From assembly GCA_905215475.1 (NCBI GenBank), contig CAJMPW010000007.1, forward strand, positions 1-64,000: a DNA stretch of 64,000 nt. The letters run 5' to 3'. The position numbers were made by a program, and so were the translations under genes. Under the pieces are notes generated by a model, which saw only the letters and a list, made by a program, of their open reading frames with translations, was not told the DNA's origin and made no database searches. Shown here piece after piece: positions 25,298 through 32,208 of the stretch (position 1 is its first letter; each line of letters opens with the position of its first letter). The DNA is from CAG-103 sp905215475 (GTDB lineage: Bacteria > Bacillota > Clostridia > Oscillospirales > Oscillospiraceae).

Positions 25298-25383
25298 GTC
25301 CTCACCTCCAATCGAATGAATAATGAATGCCCTTGTTTTCCCGCTCGGATATGATAGAATCGGCTCGAAGGGAGGCAAAGCAA
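25295..25383. repeat. Divergent regulatory module, copy B
   Basis: It shares with copy A the string CATRTCCTCACCTCC on one side and CCTTGTTTtCCC...TGATAGAATC on the other. It also has ATTCGATTGGAGGTGAGGAC in common with copy C. Confidence 0.6.
25333..25360 (+). promoter_or_regulatory. Promoter of the gene at 25384
   Basis: TTGTTT (25333-25338) and TAGAAT (25355-25360) are spaced 16 bases. Confidence 0.62.
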
Positions 25384-25620
25384 ATGCAGGAACCGAATCC
25401 AAAGCGTGTGATGGAATACGAAATGCGTCTCTATCACTGCCACAAGATCAAGCGGAATGTTCAGATCCTTGAAGATTACGAGGTCATCGACGGTGTTCGT
25501 ACCCTAGTGCGGTGCTCATGTCCAGTTCACATGGGCACGGCATCGACTGACCGTCACTGCAATGGCATAAATGAGTTTGATTTTCCGTGTGGCTATGCTG
25601 ACTGGCAGCAAACAAAATAA
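25384..25620 (+). CDS. Small Cys/His-containing phage protein
   Basis: I used ATG 25384 (MQEPNPKRVMEYEMRLYHC), which has AAGGGAGG upstream, giving 78 residues; an earlier ATG at 25327 precedes the promoter. Cys and His residues (YHCHK, CSCPVH, HC, PCGY) suggest metal binding. Its last 137 bases are antisense to the gene at 25484. Confidence 0.62.
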   Translation: MQEPNPKRVMEYEMRLYHCHKIKRNVQILEDYEVIDGVRTLVRCSCPVHMGTASTDRHCNGINEFDFPCGYADWQQTK

Positions 25621-25753
25621 CATCCTCCATCATGCCGTCCGTCATTTCACATGGCGGCGTGTAGCAGAAAAGGCGCAGGCAGCACTTTGTGCAGTCCGCC
25701 TTTTCTTTTTGGCAGTGCGCCCGCAGCGCCCTGTGAAGCTCCATAGAATCCAT
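25484..25753 (-). CDS. Small Cys-rich phage protein
   Basis: The 89-residue product begins MDSMELHRALRAHCQKEKAD, then CTKCCLRLFC. ATG 25753 has the strong GGAGGTGAGGAC site. The C-terminal third is antisense to the plus-strand gene and may be less constrained. It follows the XRE gene at 25802 by 48 bases, with an operator in the gap, so it is probably the second gene of the early operon. Confidence 0.58.
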   Translation of the reverse strand: MDSMELHRALRAHCQKEKADCTKCCLRLFCYTPPCEMTDGMMEDVILFAASQHSHTENQTHLCHCSDGQSMPCPCELDMSTALGYEHRR

Positions 25754-25777
25754 GTCCTCACCTCCAATTGATTGAAT
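25751..25777. repeat. Regulatory module, copy C (leader part only)
   Basis: It reads CATGTCCTCACCTCCAATTG plus ATTGAA, near-identical to the leader in copy B. The divergent promoter half is replaced by an operator palindrome. Confidence 0.55.
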
Positions 25778-25782
25778 TATGC

Positions 25783-25800
25783 ATTCTACTAAAGTAGAAT
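25783..25800. promoter_or_regulatory. Repressor operator O1
   Basis: ATTCTACT-AA-AGTAGAAT is a perfect inverted repeat. It matches the operators at 26033, 26062 and 26093 and lies between the XRE gene and the Cys-rich gene. Confidence 0.7.
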
Positions 25801-25801
25801 T

Positions 25802-26002
25802 TTATTGCAAAACAAAATCTGAAATCGGGATGCCGGTGCATTGCGAAATGCGTTTAATAGTACTGACGCGCGCAATACCAGCGTCCTTTTCTATTCTAAT
25901 GTACGCAGACCTTGAAATGCCAATATTTTTTGCCATCTCTTCTTGCGTCATTCCGGCGTATTTTCTGGCCTGTTCAATGGTAAACATTCGGCGTTCTTCC
26001 AC
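25802..26002 (-). CDS. XRE-family regulator (Cro-like position)
   Basis: The 66-residue protein is a single HTH_3 domain: MFTIEQARKYAGMTQEEMAK and NIGISRSAYIRIEKD. GTG 26002 has AGGAGG nine bases upstream; ATG 25987 is too far from it. A perfect consensus promoter drives it leftward into the early and late operons, so it occupies the place of a Cro-like switch protein. It lies opposite a second XRE gene on the plus strand. Confidence 0.85.
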   Translation of the reverse strand: MEERRMFTIEQARKYAGMTQEEMAKNIGISRSAYIRIEKDAGIARVSTIKRISQCTGIPISDFVLQ

Positions 26003-26026
26003 GGCTATCCGCCTCCTTTCATCGCG

Positions 26027-26055
26027 ATTATAATTCTACTTTGGTGGAATGTCAA
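26027..26055 (-). promoter_or_regulatory. Early leftward promoter with operator O2 in its spacer
   Basis: On the minus strand TTGACA (26055-26050) and TATAAT (26032-26027) have a 17-base spacer. Operator ATTCTACT-TT-GGTGGAAT (26033-26050) fills that spacer exactly, so repressor binding would block polymerase. Confidence 0.85.
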
Positions 26056-26061
26056 GCGAAA

Positions 26062-26079
26062 AGTTCTAAAAGTAGAAAA
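26062..26079. promoter_or_regulatory. Repressor operator O3
   Basis: TTCTA-AAAG-TAGAA lies between the two divergent promoters and fits the common operator pattern. Confidence 0.6.
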
Positions 26080-26084
26080 GAATG

Positions 26085-26113
26085 TTGCTTTTTTGCTACT
26101 TCGGTGGTATATT
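26085..26113 (+). promoter_or_regulatory. Rightward repressor promoter with operator O4 in its spacer
   Basis: TTGCTT (26085-26090) and TATATT (26108-26113) have a 17-base spacer containing TTGCTACTTCGGTGGTAT (26093-26110), a weaker match to the operator. Confidence 0.75.
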
Positions 26114-26143
26114 CATGGCGTAATCATAACAAGGCGGTGCAAA

Positions 26144-26503
26144 ATGAAAATAAGCGAAAAGATACGTAGATTGCGCGCTGATAACGATCTCACGCAAGAG
26201 CAATTCGGAAAGATCGCCGGTGTTTCCGGAAAAGCAGTGTCAACATGGGAGAGCGGAGAAAAAGAACCTCGCATGAAGGCTCTGCAACAACTTTGTGCGC
26301 ACTATAATATAGACTTAAACGAATTTGCCGACCCAGATAGTAACTGCTATAATTCGGAGACATCGTCCAAGTCATCCAACTGCAGAAACGTCGTGAAAAT
26401 CGCCGGCCGTGATGGTTCCTATGTTGAGAAGAAATTGAGCGACGAACAAGTCGCCGCTCTGAAAACACTCATTGACCAACTCCCCGAAGCCGATGACCTT
26501 TGA
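26144..26503 (+). CDS. XRE-family lysogeny repressor (CI-like)
   Basis: The start is ATG 26144 (MKISEKIRRLRADNDLTQEQ) after AAGGCGG. Residues 5-60 are an HTH_3 domain (QFGKIAGVSGKAVSTWESGE). The C-terminal part (about 65-119, VVKIAGRDGSYVEKKLSDEQ) is short and lacks a LexA-type Ser/Lys protease domain, as in ImmR-like repressors that are cut by an ImmA peptidase. An ImmA/IrrE gene converges on it from the right with a 35-base overlap. Confidence 0.82.
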   Translation: MKISEKIRRLRADNDLTQEQFGKIAGVSGKAVSTWESGEKEPRMKALQQLCAHYNIDLNEFADPDSNCYNSETSSKSSNCRNVVKIAGRDGSYVEKKLSDEQVAALKTLIDQLPEADDL

Positions 26504-27044
26504 TGTAATCCTCGAATTGCGCATATACCAGCCGCTCGAGCGGCGAGGTTAAGAAGCGCTGCCGCCGGTACAGCTCCTGCATCCTGCTCCACCTGAATTC
26601 GGCAGCCGCTCGGCTGATGTCGCACAGCCGCTCAATGTCCTCGGCCGACTGAACGCCGCAGCCCCAGAGCACACAGGCCGGGGCAAGCAGGCGCGAGGCA
26701 AACACGTTGGCCGCCTGCTCGATGGGATTGTCGCCCGGCTCCGGCTCTCGGCACACGAGGTCATACCGGCCGACGTGGCCGAGGATGATGTGCCCCAGCT
26801 CATGCGCGCAGGTAAAGCGCTGCCGCGCTGGGATCGCCAGGCTGGACACCATGATCGTCGGCGCGCCGCCGATGACGGTGGACATTCCGTCGTTGCTGTC
26901 CCGCTCGGCCGGTGTATACCGCCGCACGGACACACCCAGCGCACGGCACACGCCGCTGATCCTGACCGGCAGCTCTGTCACCTTGCAGCCGATCAGGATG
27001 CACCACGATGCATCGCGCGCGTCTTTGTAGTCTTGATAGTTCAC
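26469..27044 (-). CDS. ImmA/IrrE-family metallopeptidase
   Basis: The 191-residue protein has CAHELGHIILGH with HELGH at 81-85, and NPIEQAANVFASRLLAP, the IrrE family core that supplies the third zinc ligand. ImmA of ICEBs1 cleaves its XRE repressor during induction. Here it is on the strand opposite the repressor, and their ends overlap by 35 bases, so the genes cannot be one operon. GAAAGGTGAACT precedes the ATG. Confidence 0.85.
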   Translation of the reverse strand: MNYQDYKDARDASWCILIGCKVTELPVRISGVCRALGVSVRRYTPAERDSNDGMSTVIGGAPTIMVSSLAIPARQRFTCAHELGHIILGHVGRYDLVCREPEPGDNPIEQAANVFASRLLAPACVLWGCGVQSAEDIERLCDISRAAAEFRWSRMQELYRRQRFLTSPLERLVYAQFEDYIKGHRLRGVGQ

Positions 27045-27122
27045 CTTTCATCGCCTCCGCGCTTATTATGCGCAGGGGCGGCAGTGTAGCACAGTCCCTT
27101 TTATCGTACAGCAAAGAAAGAA

Positions 27123-27151
27123 TAGACATTCCGACCATAAAATGATAAAAT
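27123..27151 (+). promoter_or_regulatory. Promoter of the unknown gene at 27200
   Basis: TAGACA (27123-27128) and TAAAAT (27146-27151) are spaced 17 bases. Confidence 0.6.
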
Positions 27152-27199
27152 TGGTTTAAATCGTTGCAAAGCGAAAACAGATAAAAGGGGTGGAGTGTC

Positions 27200-28003
27200 A
27201 TGAGTTTTTTTCATAAAAAACGCAAAAAAGCTTCAGAAGCAGCGCCAATTCCGAAGCATCCGGGTGAATATGCTCAAGATTGCAATCAAAGCCTCCTCAA
27301 GGATGGACGATATGATCCAACTCGCGTTTCCAGCCATGAAAATGGCGTGGTTAAAGAAGTGATTTTGGCATCTCGAAAAAAATATTCACGTCCATATCAA
27401 GGAATTGGCCTTGCAGTGGAGACTTATTCCGTTATCTACAAGCCGAGATATATCTTGTATGAATATATAGTCCAGAAATACGGTCACTCAAGTAGTGTTT
27501 TTGATGTTCTCGCAACCGCCATAGCATACAAAGAAAAGGGCGCTGCCTATAGACGCCTCTCACTCCAATATTTTCAGTTGTTCTTCCAAAGCGCATCAAG
27601 TGCTGACATTGCAAAGCTACCACGGTCATACCCGCTCTGGTCTATTTACAATATGATGTCAGACCTATATGAAAGCACTTACGACCTAGAAAGCGCGCTC
27701 GATTACGCAAAAAAAGCCGCAGCAGAAAAGCGGCGGCTTAATTTCATTTCTCCATACGACGTTACGCACACAGGAAAAATTCTGTTGAAAATGCGTCCTG
27801 AACTTGCGGTTGACTATTTTGCGGAATGCCTCAATGATTCAGATCTTAAACAATTCAAGACCATTATCCAGGAATCGCTTGACGACGCAAAGGGCAAGGA
27901 AAAAAGAGGGTACATATACAAACCACGCCGCAAAATTATTGAACCTGATCAATTCGACATCGAAATTCAGAATCTTGTGCGTGAACGATACATCAATTTG
28001 TAA
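27200..28003 (+). CDS. Unknown AT-rich accessory protein (lysogenic conversion candidate)
   Basis: The 267-residue protein starts MSFFHKKRKKASEAAPIPKH and has no signal peptide or membrane segment. Residues 85-220 are helical with repeats spaced like TPRs (ALDYAKKAAAEKRRLNF). The C-terminus is basic. The coding DNA is more AT-rich than the phage structural genes, and it has its own promoter and GGGGTGG site, so it is expressed in the lysogen or acquired separately. No family is recognised; phage-exclusion or host-modifying roles are possible. Confidence 0.65.
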   Translation: MSFFHKKRKKASEAAPIPKHPGEYAQDCNQSLLKDGRYDPTRVSSHENGVVKEVILASRKKYSRPYQGIGLAVETYSVIYKPRYILYEYIVQKYGHSSSVFDVLATAIAYKEKGAAYRRLSLQYFQLFFQSASSADIAKLPRSYPLWSIYNMMSDLYESTYDLESALDYAKKAAAEKRRLNFISPYDVTHTGKILLKMRPELAVDYFAECLNDSDLKQFKTIIQESLDDAKGKEKRGYIYKPRRKIIEPDQFDIEIQNLVRERYINL

Positions 28004-28016
28004 GATGGTGGCACAC

Positions 28017-28178
28017 ATGCAGCCTGAAATCTATAGCGTCATGTACCGCCTGATCCACAAATACGGCTGGAATTGGGGCCTCACGCGTGGCCTCATCAAT
28101 CGCCGGTTCGGCACGAACTACACCGCCGATGAACTGAAAGAGCTGTACAGGCGGCATTTCCTGACTAAGGGAGAATGA
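28017..28178 (+). CDS. Small phage protein (about 53 residues)
   Basis: It reads MQPEIYSVMYRLIHKYGWNW and ends ELKELYRRHFLTKGE; RRFGTNYT lies in the middle. An ATG at 28005, one base after the previous stop, would add four residues. The composition is phage-like and of normal GC. It probably shares the promoter of the gene at 27200. Confidence 0.55.
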   Translation: MQPEIYSVMYRLIHKYGWNWGLTRGLINRRFGTNYTADELKELYRRHFLTKGE

Positions 28179-28250
28179 AGCGCCGTAAGTCAAATCTACG
28201 CCAAAAATGTAAACATTTTATTCTATCCGCGAATTTTTTTATCATTTCTA

Positions 28251-28279
28251 TTGATATTATTCTCTAAAAGTAATATTAT
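28251..28279 (+). promoter_or_regulatory. Promoter of the HigBA operon
   Basis: TTGATA (28251-28256) and TATTAT (28274-28279) are spaced 17 bases. The spacer and -10 lie in an imperfect inverted repeat (ATATTA...TAATAT), a likely site for HigA autoregulation. Confidence 0.65.
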
Positions 28280-28297
28280 TGCGCTGAGGTACATAGA

Positions 28298-28705
28298 ATG
28301 AAAAGAGAAGAAGTGCTATCCTGGCTATGCAGCATACTCGGTGAACTTCTGTATACTCGTGAATTTTTTCAAGAGCTGGTCGAACTGATTGCCGAAACTG
28401 GCATTGAAAGCAAGTTTTTCACCACACTCGTCCGGCAACTAAAAATGCTTACCATGCTCGGTGCGCAAGCAGTACAGTCGAAAGAGTTTGAATCCATCGG
28501 CAACGGCCTGTTCAGTATGCATCTTACAGGCAACGGGTACAACATACGAGTGCTGTATTCGTTCCTGCAAAACCAACAGCCGATTCTTTTGTCATCCTTC
28601 TACGAGCGAGGAGGAAAGCGGAAGACCGACTACACCAAGTATATCGAGCCAGCAAAAGCACGCCTCGAAGAAGCCAGAAAGGGAGATAACCATGAAAACG
28701 CCTAA
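28298..28705 (+). CDS. HigB/Gp49-like toxin
   Basis: The 135-residue protein has KEFESIGNGLFSMHL, YNIRVLYSF and SSFYERGGKRKTDYTKYI, the pattern of phage-derived Gp49/HigB RelE-fold toxins, which cut mRNA on ribosomes. The N-terminal 40 residues are longer than usual. It precedes and overlaps an XRE antitoxin gene by 14 bases, the reversed toxin-first order normal for HigBA. Confidence 0.8.
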   Translation: MKREEVLSWLCSILGELLYTREFFQELVELIAETGIESKFFTTLVRQLKMLTMLGAQAVQSKEFESIGNGLFSMHLTGNGYNIRVLYSFLQNQQPILLSSFYERGGKRKTDYTKYIEPAKARLEEARKGDNHENA

Positions 28706-29102
28706 CACCTACGCACTACTCGATGCGCTTTCAAAATCCATGTCCCCGGCCGCAATCATGCTCGCAGGACTACAGGGAGCAATCGCCGCAGAGATCTGCA
28801 AAAAGCGCTTTGATCTCCACATGAACCAAAAAGAATTCGCCGACTATATGGGCGTGTCTCAAAGCACCGTGTCGAAATGGGAGAAGGGCGAGACAAACTT
28901 CACGCTCAATACACTTTCCCAAATCGCTGATAAGCTTCAAATCCCAATGCAATGCCCGTTTGTCACTACTGCTCCGCCGCACTATAATCAGGGGCAAATC
29001 TTTCGTTTTGACGATTACAGACCGTGCGAATGGCACACTGAATCTTCCGAAGTCGCAGAGTTTAAAACTCTGGATGACGCGGATGAATTGATGCAAATGT
29101 AA
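28692..29102 (+). CDS. HigA-like XRE antitoxin
   Basis: The start is ATG 28692 (MKTPNTYALLDALSKS), giving 136 residues. The HTH_3 domain spans about 35-90 (MNQKEFADYMGVSQSTVSKW). The C-terminal tail of about 45 residues is acidic and probably wraps the toxin. GGGAGATAACC precedes the start, inside the toxin gene. Confidence 0.82.
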   Translation: MKTPNTYALLDALSKSMSPAAIMLAGLQGAIAAEICKKRFDLHMNQKEFADYMGVSQSTVSKWEKGETNFTLNTLSQIADKLQIPMQCPFVTTAPPHYNQGQIFRFDDYRPCEWHTESSEVAEFKTLDDADELMQM

Positions 29103-29116
29103 TAATGGAGGTAGCT

Positions 29117-29365
29117 ATGTATCAGTACGCAAACGGCTTTAGCTGTGCTCTCAGCGGAAATGGCAACGAATTTGTGCTTTGCTTCGCACAACAGTGTCCC
29201 AGTTTCGACGGCACAGGTAAACTCGACAAAGTCACAAAGGAGCCTGTCGCCTCTCTTATTATGAGCGCCGACAAGGCCAAAGAACTTGCACGCGCTATCG
29301 AAACGCTTTGCAGCGCCGTCCTGCCAGGTGAAGATGCAATTCCCACGGTACCGGATATCAAATAA
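29117..29365 (+). CDS. Third gene of the HigBA operon, unknown
   Basis: I chose ATG 29117 (MYQYANGFSCALSGNGNEFV), five bases after GGAGG; ATG 29105 overlaps that site. The 82-residue product looks like a beta-then-helix protein with SADKAKELARAIETLC. It lies 14 bases after the antitoxin and before the operon terminator. Function is not known. Confidence 0.62.
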   Translation: MYQYANGFSCALSGNGNEFVLCFAQQCPSFDGTGKLDKVTKEPVASLIMSADKAKELARAIETLCSAVLPGEDAIPTVPDIK

Positions 29366-29374
29366 GAAATAAGA

Positions 29375-29403
29375 ATTGCCCCGGTGCAGCGCACCGGGGC
29401 AAT
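29375..29403. terminator. Bidirectional terminator between the HigBA operon and fic
   Basis: A 13-bp perfect stem (ATTGCCCCGGTGC / GCACCGGGGCAAT) has a three-base loop. It is shared by convergent genes. Confidence 0.75.
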
Positions 29404-29419
29404 ATGCAAACGCGAAAGT

Positions 29420-30649
29420 TTAGTTCTGTTTCATGAATTTTTCATCCAGAAGGTTCAAGTCCATCTCAAAACAGTTTTCCCGCCCCCGCTTTGTTTGGAT
29501 CAGTAGTCCTTGATCCCTCACAGTATCCAGCAGCTTCCGAAGTGTGCCATAGCTGATTCCACAAACCTCCTGCAATTCAGAAGTGGATATCCCGTCCTCC
29601 GAAAACAACGCCGCTTGAATCAGCAAACTGTAAACCAGACGCATTTTTTCGTTTTTGCTCTTTGGCAAAGTATCTACCAGCTTCTCGTACCGATCCCACT
29701 GAATTTTCCGCCTCTGCAGCCCGTCTATGAGTTCCTGCATAGCTTTCAAGAGCATTTCCAGCATCATCAACAGGAACGGCGTTAAATCGCCAAGATCGCG
29801 CGGATCATTGCAGACCCGAAACGCTTCATAATAGTCCTTGATGTTTTCTTTCACCGTTTCCGAAATGCGATAGGCACTCAGGCTCTCACATTTCTCCGCA
29901 ATGCAGCAGCTCAGAATAAACCGGCCAAGCCGTCCATTCCCATCATAAAACGGGTGGATATATTCGATCATATAGTGGAAAATACAGATCCGGAACAGCC
30001 ATGGTATGGAGTCATCGTGTAAAAACGCAAGCGCCTTTTCCATCGCTTCCACGATCTTTTTCTCAGGCGTCAAGCCTGCATGGATCACTCGCTCAGTCGC
30101 GCTGCGAACAGTGGCCTGATCTTTCCGAAAGATTTTCCCGTCGGGGGCATTTTGTGGGTTCTCGGCAATGACTTCTTCCAGCACCAGCTCATTGTAAATA
30201 TTCCGGATATCTTCACACGACGCCAGAGATACGGATTCCCTGTTTGTAAGCTTCATATACTTATTGACAAGCCCGATAAACCGATGGTGTTTCCCTTTCG
30301 CAGCAGATTGTTCGTCCAATACGGCCAGCGTCTCGCCGATTTCTTTCCGGCTGCTGTGTACGCCCTCGATCTTGTTCGTAAGAACAATTTCATCGATCAG
30401 GCACTTCTTCCTGTACTGCTGCAGCGCAATCGGCGGCAGGTCCTTGCTGATCGAAAGAATCTTCTTGTCGCATGCCATGATTTGAAACGCAAGGAGAATT
30501 ACTTCATTATTTTCCTCAAAAAATGCCGGTTTTCCCGAAACGTCAAAATCAATATGGATGGCAGCTCTTCCGTTCCACCTGCTATCGTACTCCTGCTGAT
30601 ATAGTTTTGGATCTTTATAATACAGTTTTCTTAAAGACTCATATTTCAT
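29420..30649 (-). CDS. Fic-domain protein (class II) with C-terminal winged helix
   Basis: The 409-residue protein has the Fic active site HPFYDGNGRLGR at 232-243 and an N-terminal inhibitory helix motif TNKIEG at 91-96, matching [S/T]xxxE[G/N], so it is a class II Fic with autoinhibition. Residues about 340-405 form a winged helix (ISTSELQEVCGISYGTLRKL). Fic enzymes transfer AMP or other nucleotides to target hydroxyls. It is somewhat AT-rich and has its own promoter, as expected for an accessory gene; the target is unknown. Confidence 0.88.
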   Translation of the reverse strand: MKYESLRKLYYKDPKLYQQEYDSRWNGRAAIHIDFDVSGKPAFFEENNEVILLAFQIMACDKKILSISKDLPPIALQQYRKKCLIDEIVLTNKIEGVHSSRKEIGETLAVLDEQSAAKGKHHRFIGLVNKYMKLTNRESVSLASCEDIRNIYNELVLEEVIAENPQNAPDGKIFRKDQATVRSATERVIHAGLTPEKKIVEAMEKALAFLHDDSIPWLFRICIFHYMIEYIHPFYDGNGRLGRFILSCCIAEKCESLSAYRISETVKENIKDYYEAFRVCNDPRDLGDLTPFLLMMLEMLLKAMQELIDGLQRRKIQWDRYEKLVDTLPKSKNEKMRLVYSLLIQAALFSEDGISTSELQEVCGISYGTLRKLLDTVRDQGLLIQTKRGRENCFEMDLNLLDEKFMKQN

Positions 30650-30699
30650 GCGAATACCTCTTGCTTTTCAAAATCCTCTTATTTTGTCTGGTTTGGTGC

Positions 30700-30728
30700 A
30701 TAATATCATTGTTTAATTGCAAAATCAA
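30700..30728 (-). promoter_or_regulatory. Promoter of fic
   Basis: On the minus strand TTGATT (30728-30723) and TATTAT (30705-30700) are spaced 17 bases. The inverted repeat at 30711-30746 overlaps the -35. Confidence 0.7.
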
Positions 30729-30746
30729 GCGTTTTTGTAATTAAAC
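30711..30746. promoter_or_regulatory. Inverted repeat over the fic promoter
   Basis: Arms GTTTAATTGCAAAA and TTTTTGTAATTAAAC face each other around TCAAGCG. It may be an operator, perhaps for the Fic protein's own winged helix. Confidence 0.5.
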
Positions 30747-30963
30747 ATTTCTGTGCGCTATTATCTTTATAAATGTCCGCATATTTTGTTTTTATACAAA
30801 AATGCCCCAGTGCTGCAGCACCAGGACAGTAGATTTGTTGTCGATATTCTGGACACGCAAAATAATGCACACCCTTACTTCTATTTTATGACGCTTTTTC
30901 TGGATTGTAAATATCTGATTGTACAAATTTCTCACTATGCAAGACCCCAACAGGAGGACGCCC
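30747..30963 (+). other. Intergenic region upstream of the integrase
   Basis: This AT-rich 217-base gap has no supported gene. A weak plus-strand promoter candidate is TTGTCG (30838-30843) with AATAAT (30861-30866), 17 apart. The palindrome GTGCTGCAGCAC lies at 30809-30820. Arm-type integrase sites may lie here, but none is identified. Confidence 0.4.
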
Positions 30964-32064
30964 ATGGCAAGGAAAAGGACAAAATACACGCTGCGCAAAG
31001 ACGGACGCATTGTCTTGTCTGACACCATCAATGGCGAGCGAAAGTATTTCTATGGGAAAACCGACAAAGAAGTCGAACAAAAGCGTGATGACTATATCCG
31101 TGAGTGCGAAAAGCACGCGAACGAGGCTGCTGGCAAGGGCCGGACATTCGAGACCGTCGCCGCTGACTGGTGGGAGCAGTGCGAACCGCGCCTGTCTCCA
31201 AACACCGTATGCGGTTACAGAACAGCAAAGAATCGCGCTGTGGACGCTTTCGGCGACCAGTATGTCACGGACATCACCGGCCACCAGATCGTCGTGTTCC
31301 TGCAGAGATTTGCGGCGCGTGGCTACTCGCAAAAAGTCATCAACAACACAAAATCTGTGATACGGCAGATCCTGAACCATGCCTTTCTCTGTGCGGACAT
31401 CGACGCGAACCCCTGTATTGGCATCCCGACACCGAAGGGCAACCCGCGCGTGCCCAGGAAACCAACCCCGCCGGACGATCTGAAAAAAATTGAAGAATCG
31501 AAAACCGAGAGCTTGTTTGCCCGGATGTCGTATTTTATGCTGTACACTGGTGCCAGACGCGGTGAGGCTGCCGCGCTGAAGCAAAAAGATATTGACCTCA
31601 CTACGCGGACTGCGTGCGTCGCGCGTGCCGTTGCATATTCTGACACGCGAAAGCCGGTTCTTAAATCCCCTAAGACCGAAGCCGGCGTGCGCTACCTCGA
31701 CCTGCCGGATAACGTCGTCGAAATCCTTCCGCACTATGACGACCCAGAGACATTCATCTTCTTCCCGGACGGCTTGCCGACAAAGACGGAGCTGGAATCC
31801 GGCCTGAAAAAATACCAGCAGAGCCATGACATCCACTCGACTGCGCATCAACTCCGGCACGCATATGCCTCCATGCTGCACAGCGCGAATATCGATGTCA
31901 AGGATGCACAATACCTGCTCGGGCACTCCACCATCGCAATGACGCAGGATATCTACACCGACCTTGAGGACAAGCGCAAACAGCAGGTACACAACAAGGT
32001 CAACCGGTACGTAAAACGCAGCAGAAAGTTGTCAAAAGTGTTGTCAGAAAGTGATAAGCACTGA
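30964..32064 (+). CDS. int: Prophage tyrosine integrase
   Basis: I set the start at ATG 30964 (MARKRTKYTLRKDGR) after AGGAGG, giving 366 residues. It has an AP2-like N-terminal arm-binding domain (about 1-60), a SAM-like core-binding domain (60-160), and a catalytic domain with R198 (TGARRGE), H295 and R298 (HQLRH), H321 (LLGHS) and Y331 (DIYTDL). It ends 16 bases before the tRNA 3' fragment, so it sits next to its attachment site. Confidence 0.93.
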   Translation: MARKRTKYTLRKDGRIVLSDTINGERKYFYGKTDKEVEQKRDDYIRECEKHANEAAGKGRTFETVAADWWEQCEPRLSPNTVCGYRTAKNRAVDAFGDQYVTDITGHQIVVFLQRFAARGYSQKVINNTKSVIRQILNHAFLCADIDANPCIGIPTPKGNPRVPRKPTPPDDLKKIEESKTESLFARMSYFMLYTGARRGEAAALKQKDIDLTTRTACVARAVAYSDTRKPVLKSPKTEAGVRYLDLPDNVVEILPHYDDPETFIFFPDGLPTKTELESGLKKYQQSHDIHSTAHQLRHAYASMLHSANIDVKDAQYLLGHSTIAMTQDIYTDLEDKRKQQVHNKVNRYVKRSRKLSKVLSESDKH

Positions 32065-32080
32065 AAACGCGTAATTCTAT

Positions 32081-32108
32081 TGGGGTTCGAATCCCCGCTG
32101 GAGCACCA
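32081..32108 (+). other. Attachment site: tRNA 3' end fragment (right prophage boundary)
   Basis: The sequence has a T-arm (TGGGG-TTCGAAT-CCCCG), a 3' acceptor strand CTGGAGC, discriminator A, and CCA. The rest of a tRNA is absent: upstream bases belong to the phage. The intact tRNA, with a 5' acceptor strand expected to read GCTCCAG, should lie beyond the left edge of the window. The identity of the tRNA cannot be fixed without the anticodon. Confidence 0.82.
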
Positions 32109-32115
32109 AAAAGAA

Positions 32116-32144
32116 TCCCTTGCCTTTTGGCGGGGAGTTTTTTT
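32116..32144 (+). terminator. Terminator after the attachment site
   Basis: Stem TCCC-TT-GCC / GGC-GG-GGA with a TTTT loop is followed by GTTTTTTT. It would end the tRNA transcript in the unlysogenised chromosome. Confidence 0.7.
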
Positions 32145-32208
32145 GCTTCTCTGCGCAGCGCGGACCCGAAAAACGAAAAAATATCCAGCCGGGATCGGCG
32201 GTGCGGCA

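Noticed and set aside
32081..32108. A complete tRNA gene
   Set aside because: Only the T-arm and acceptor 3' strand exist; no D-arm or anticodon arm lies upstream.
1..32108. Lysis genes (holin, endolysin) and a sheath gene
   Set aside because: I looked for them and none is visible; lysis genes are probably to the left of the window.
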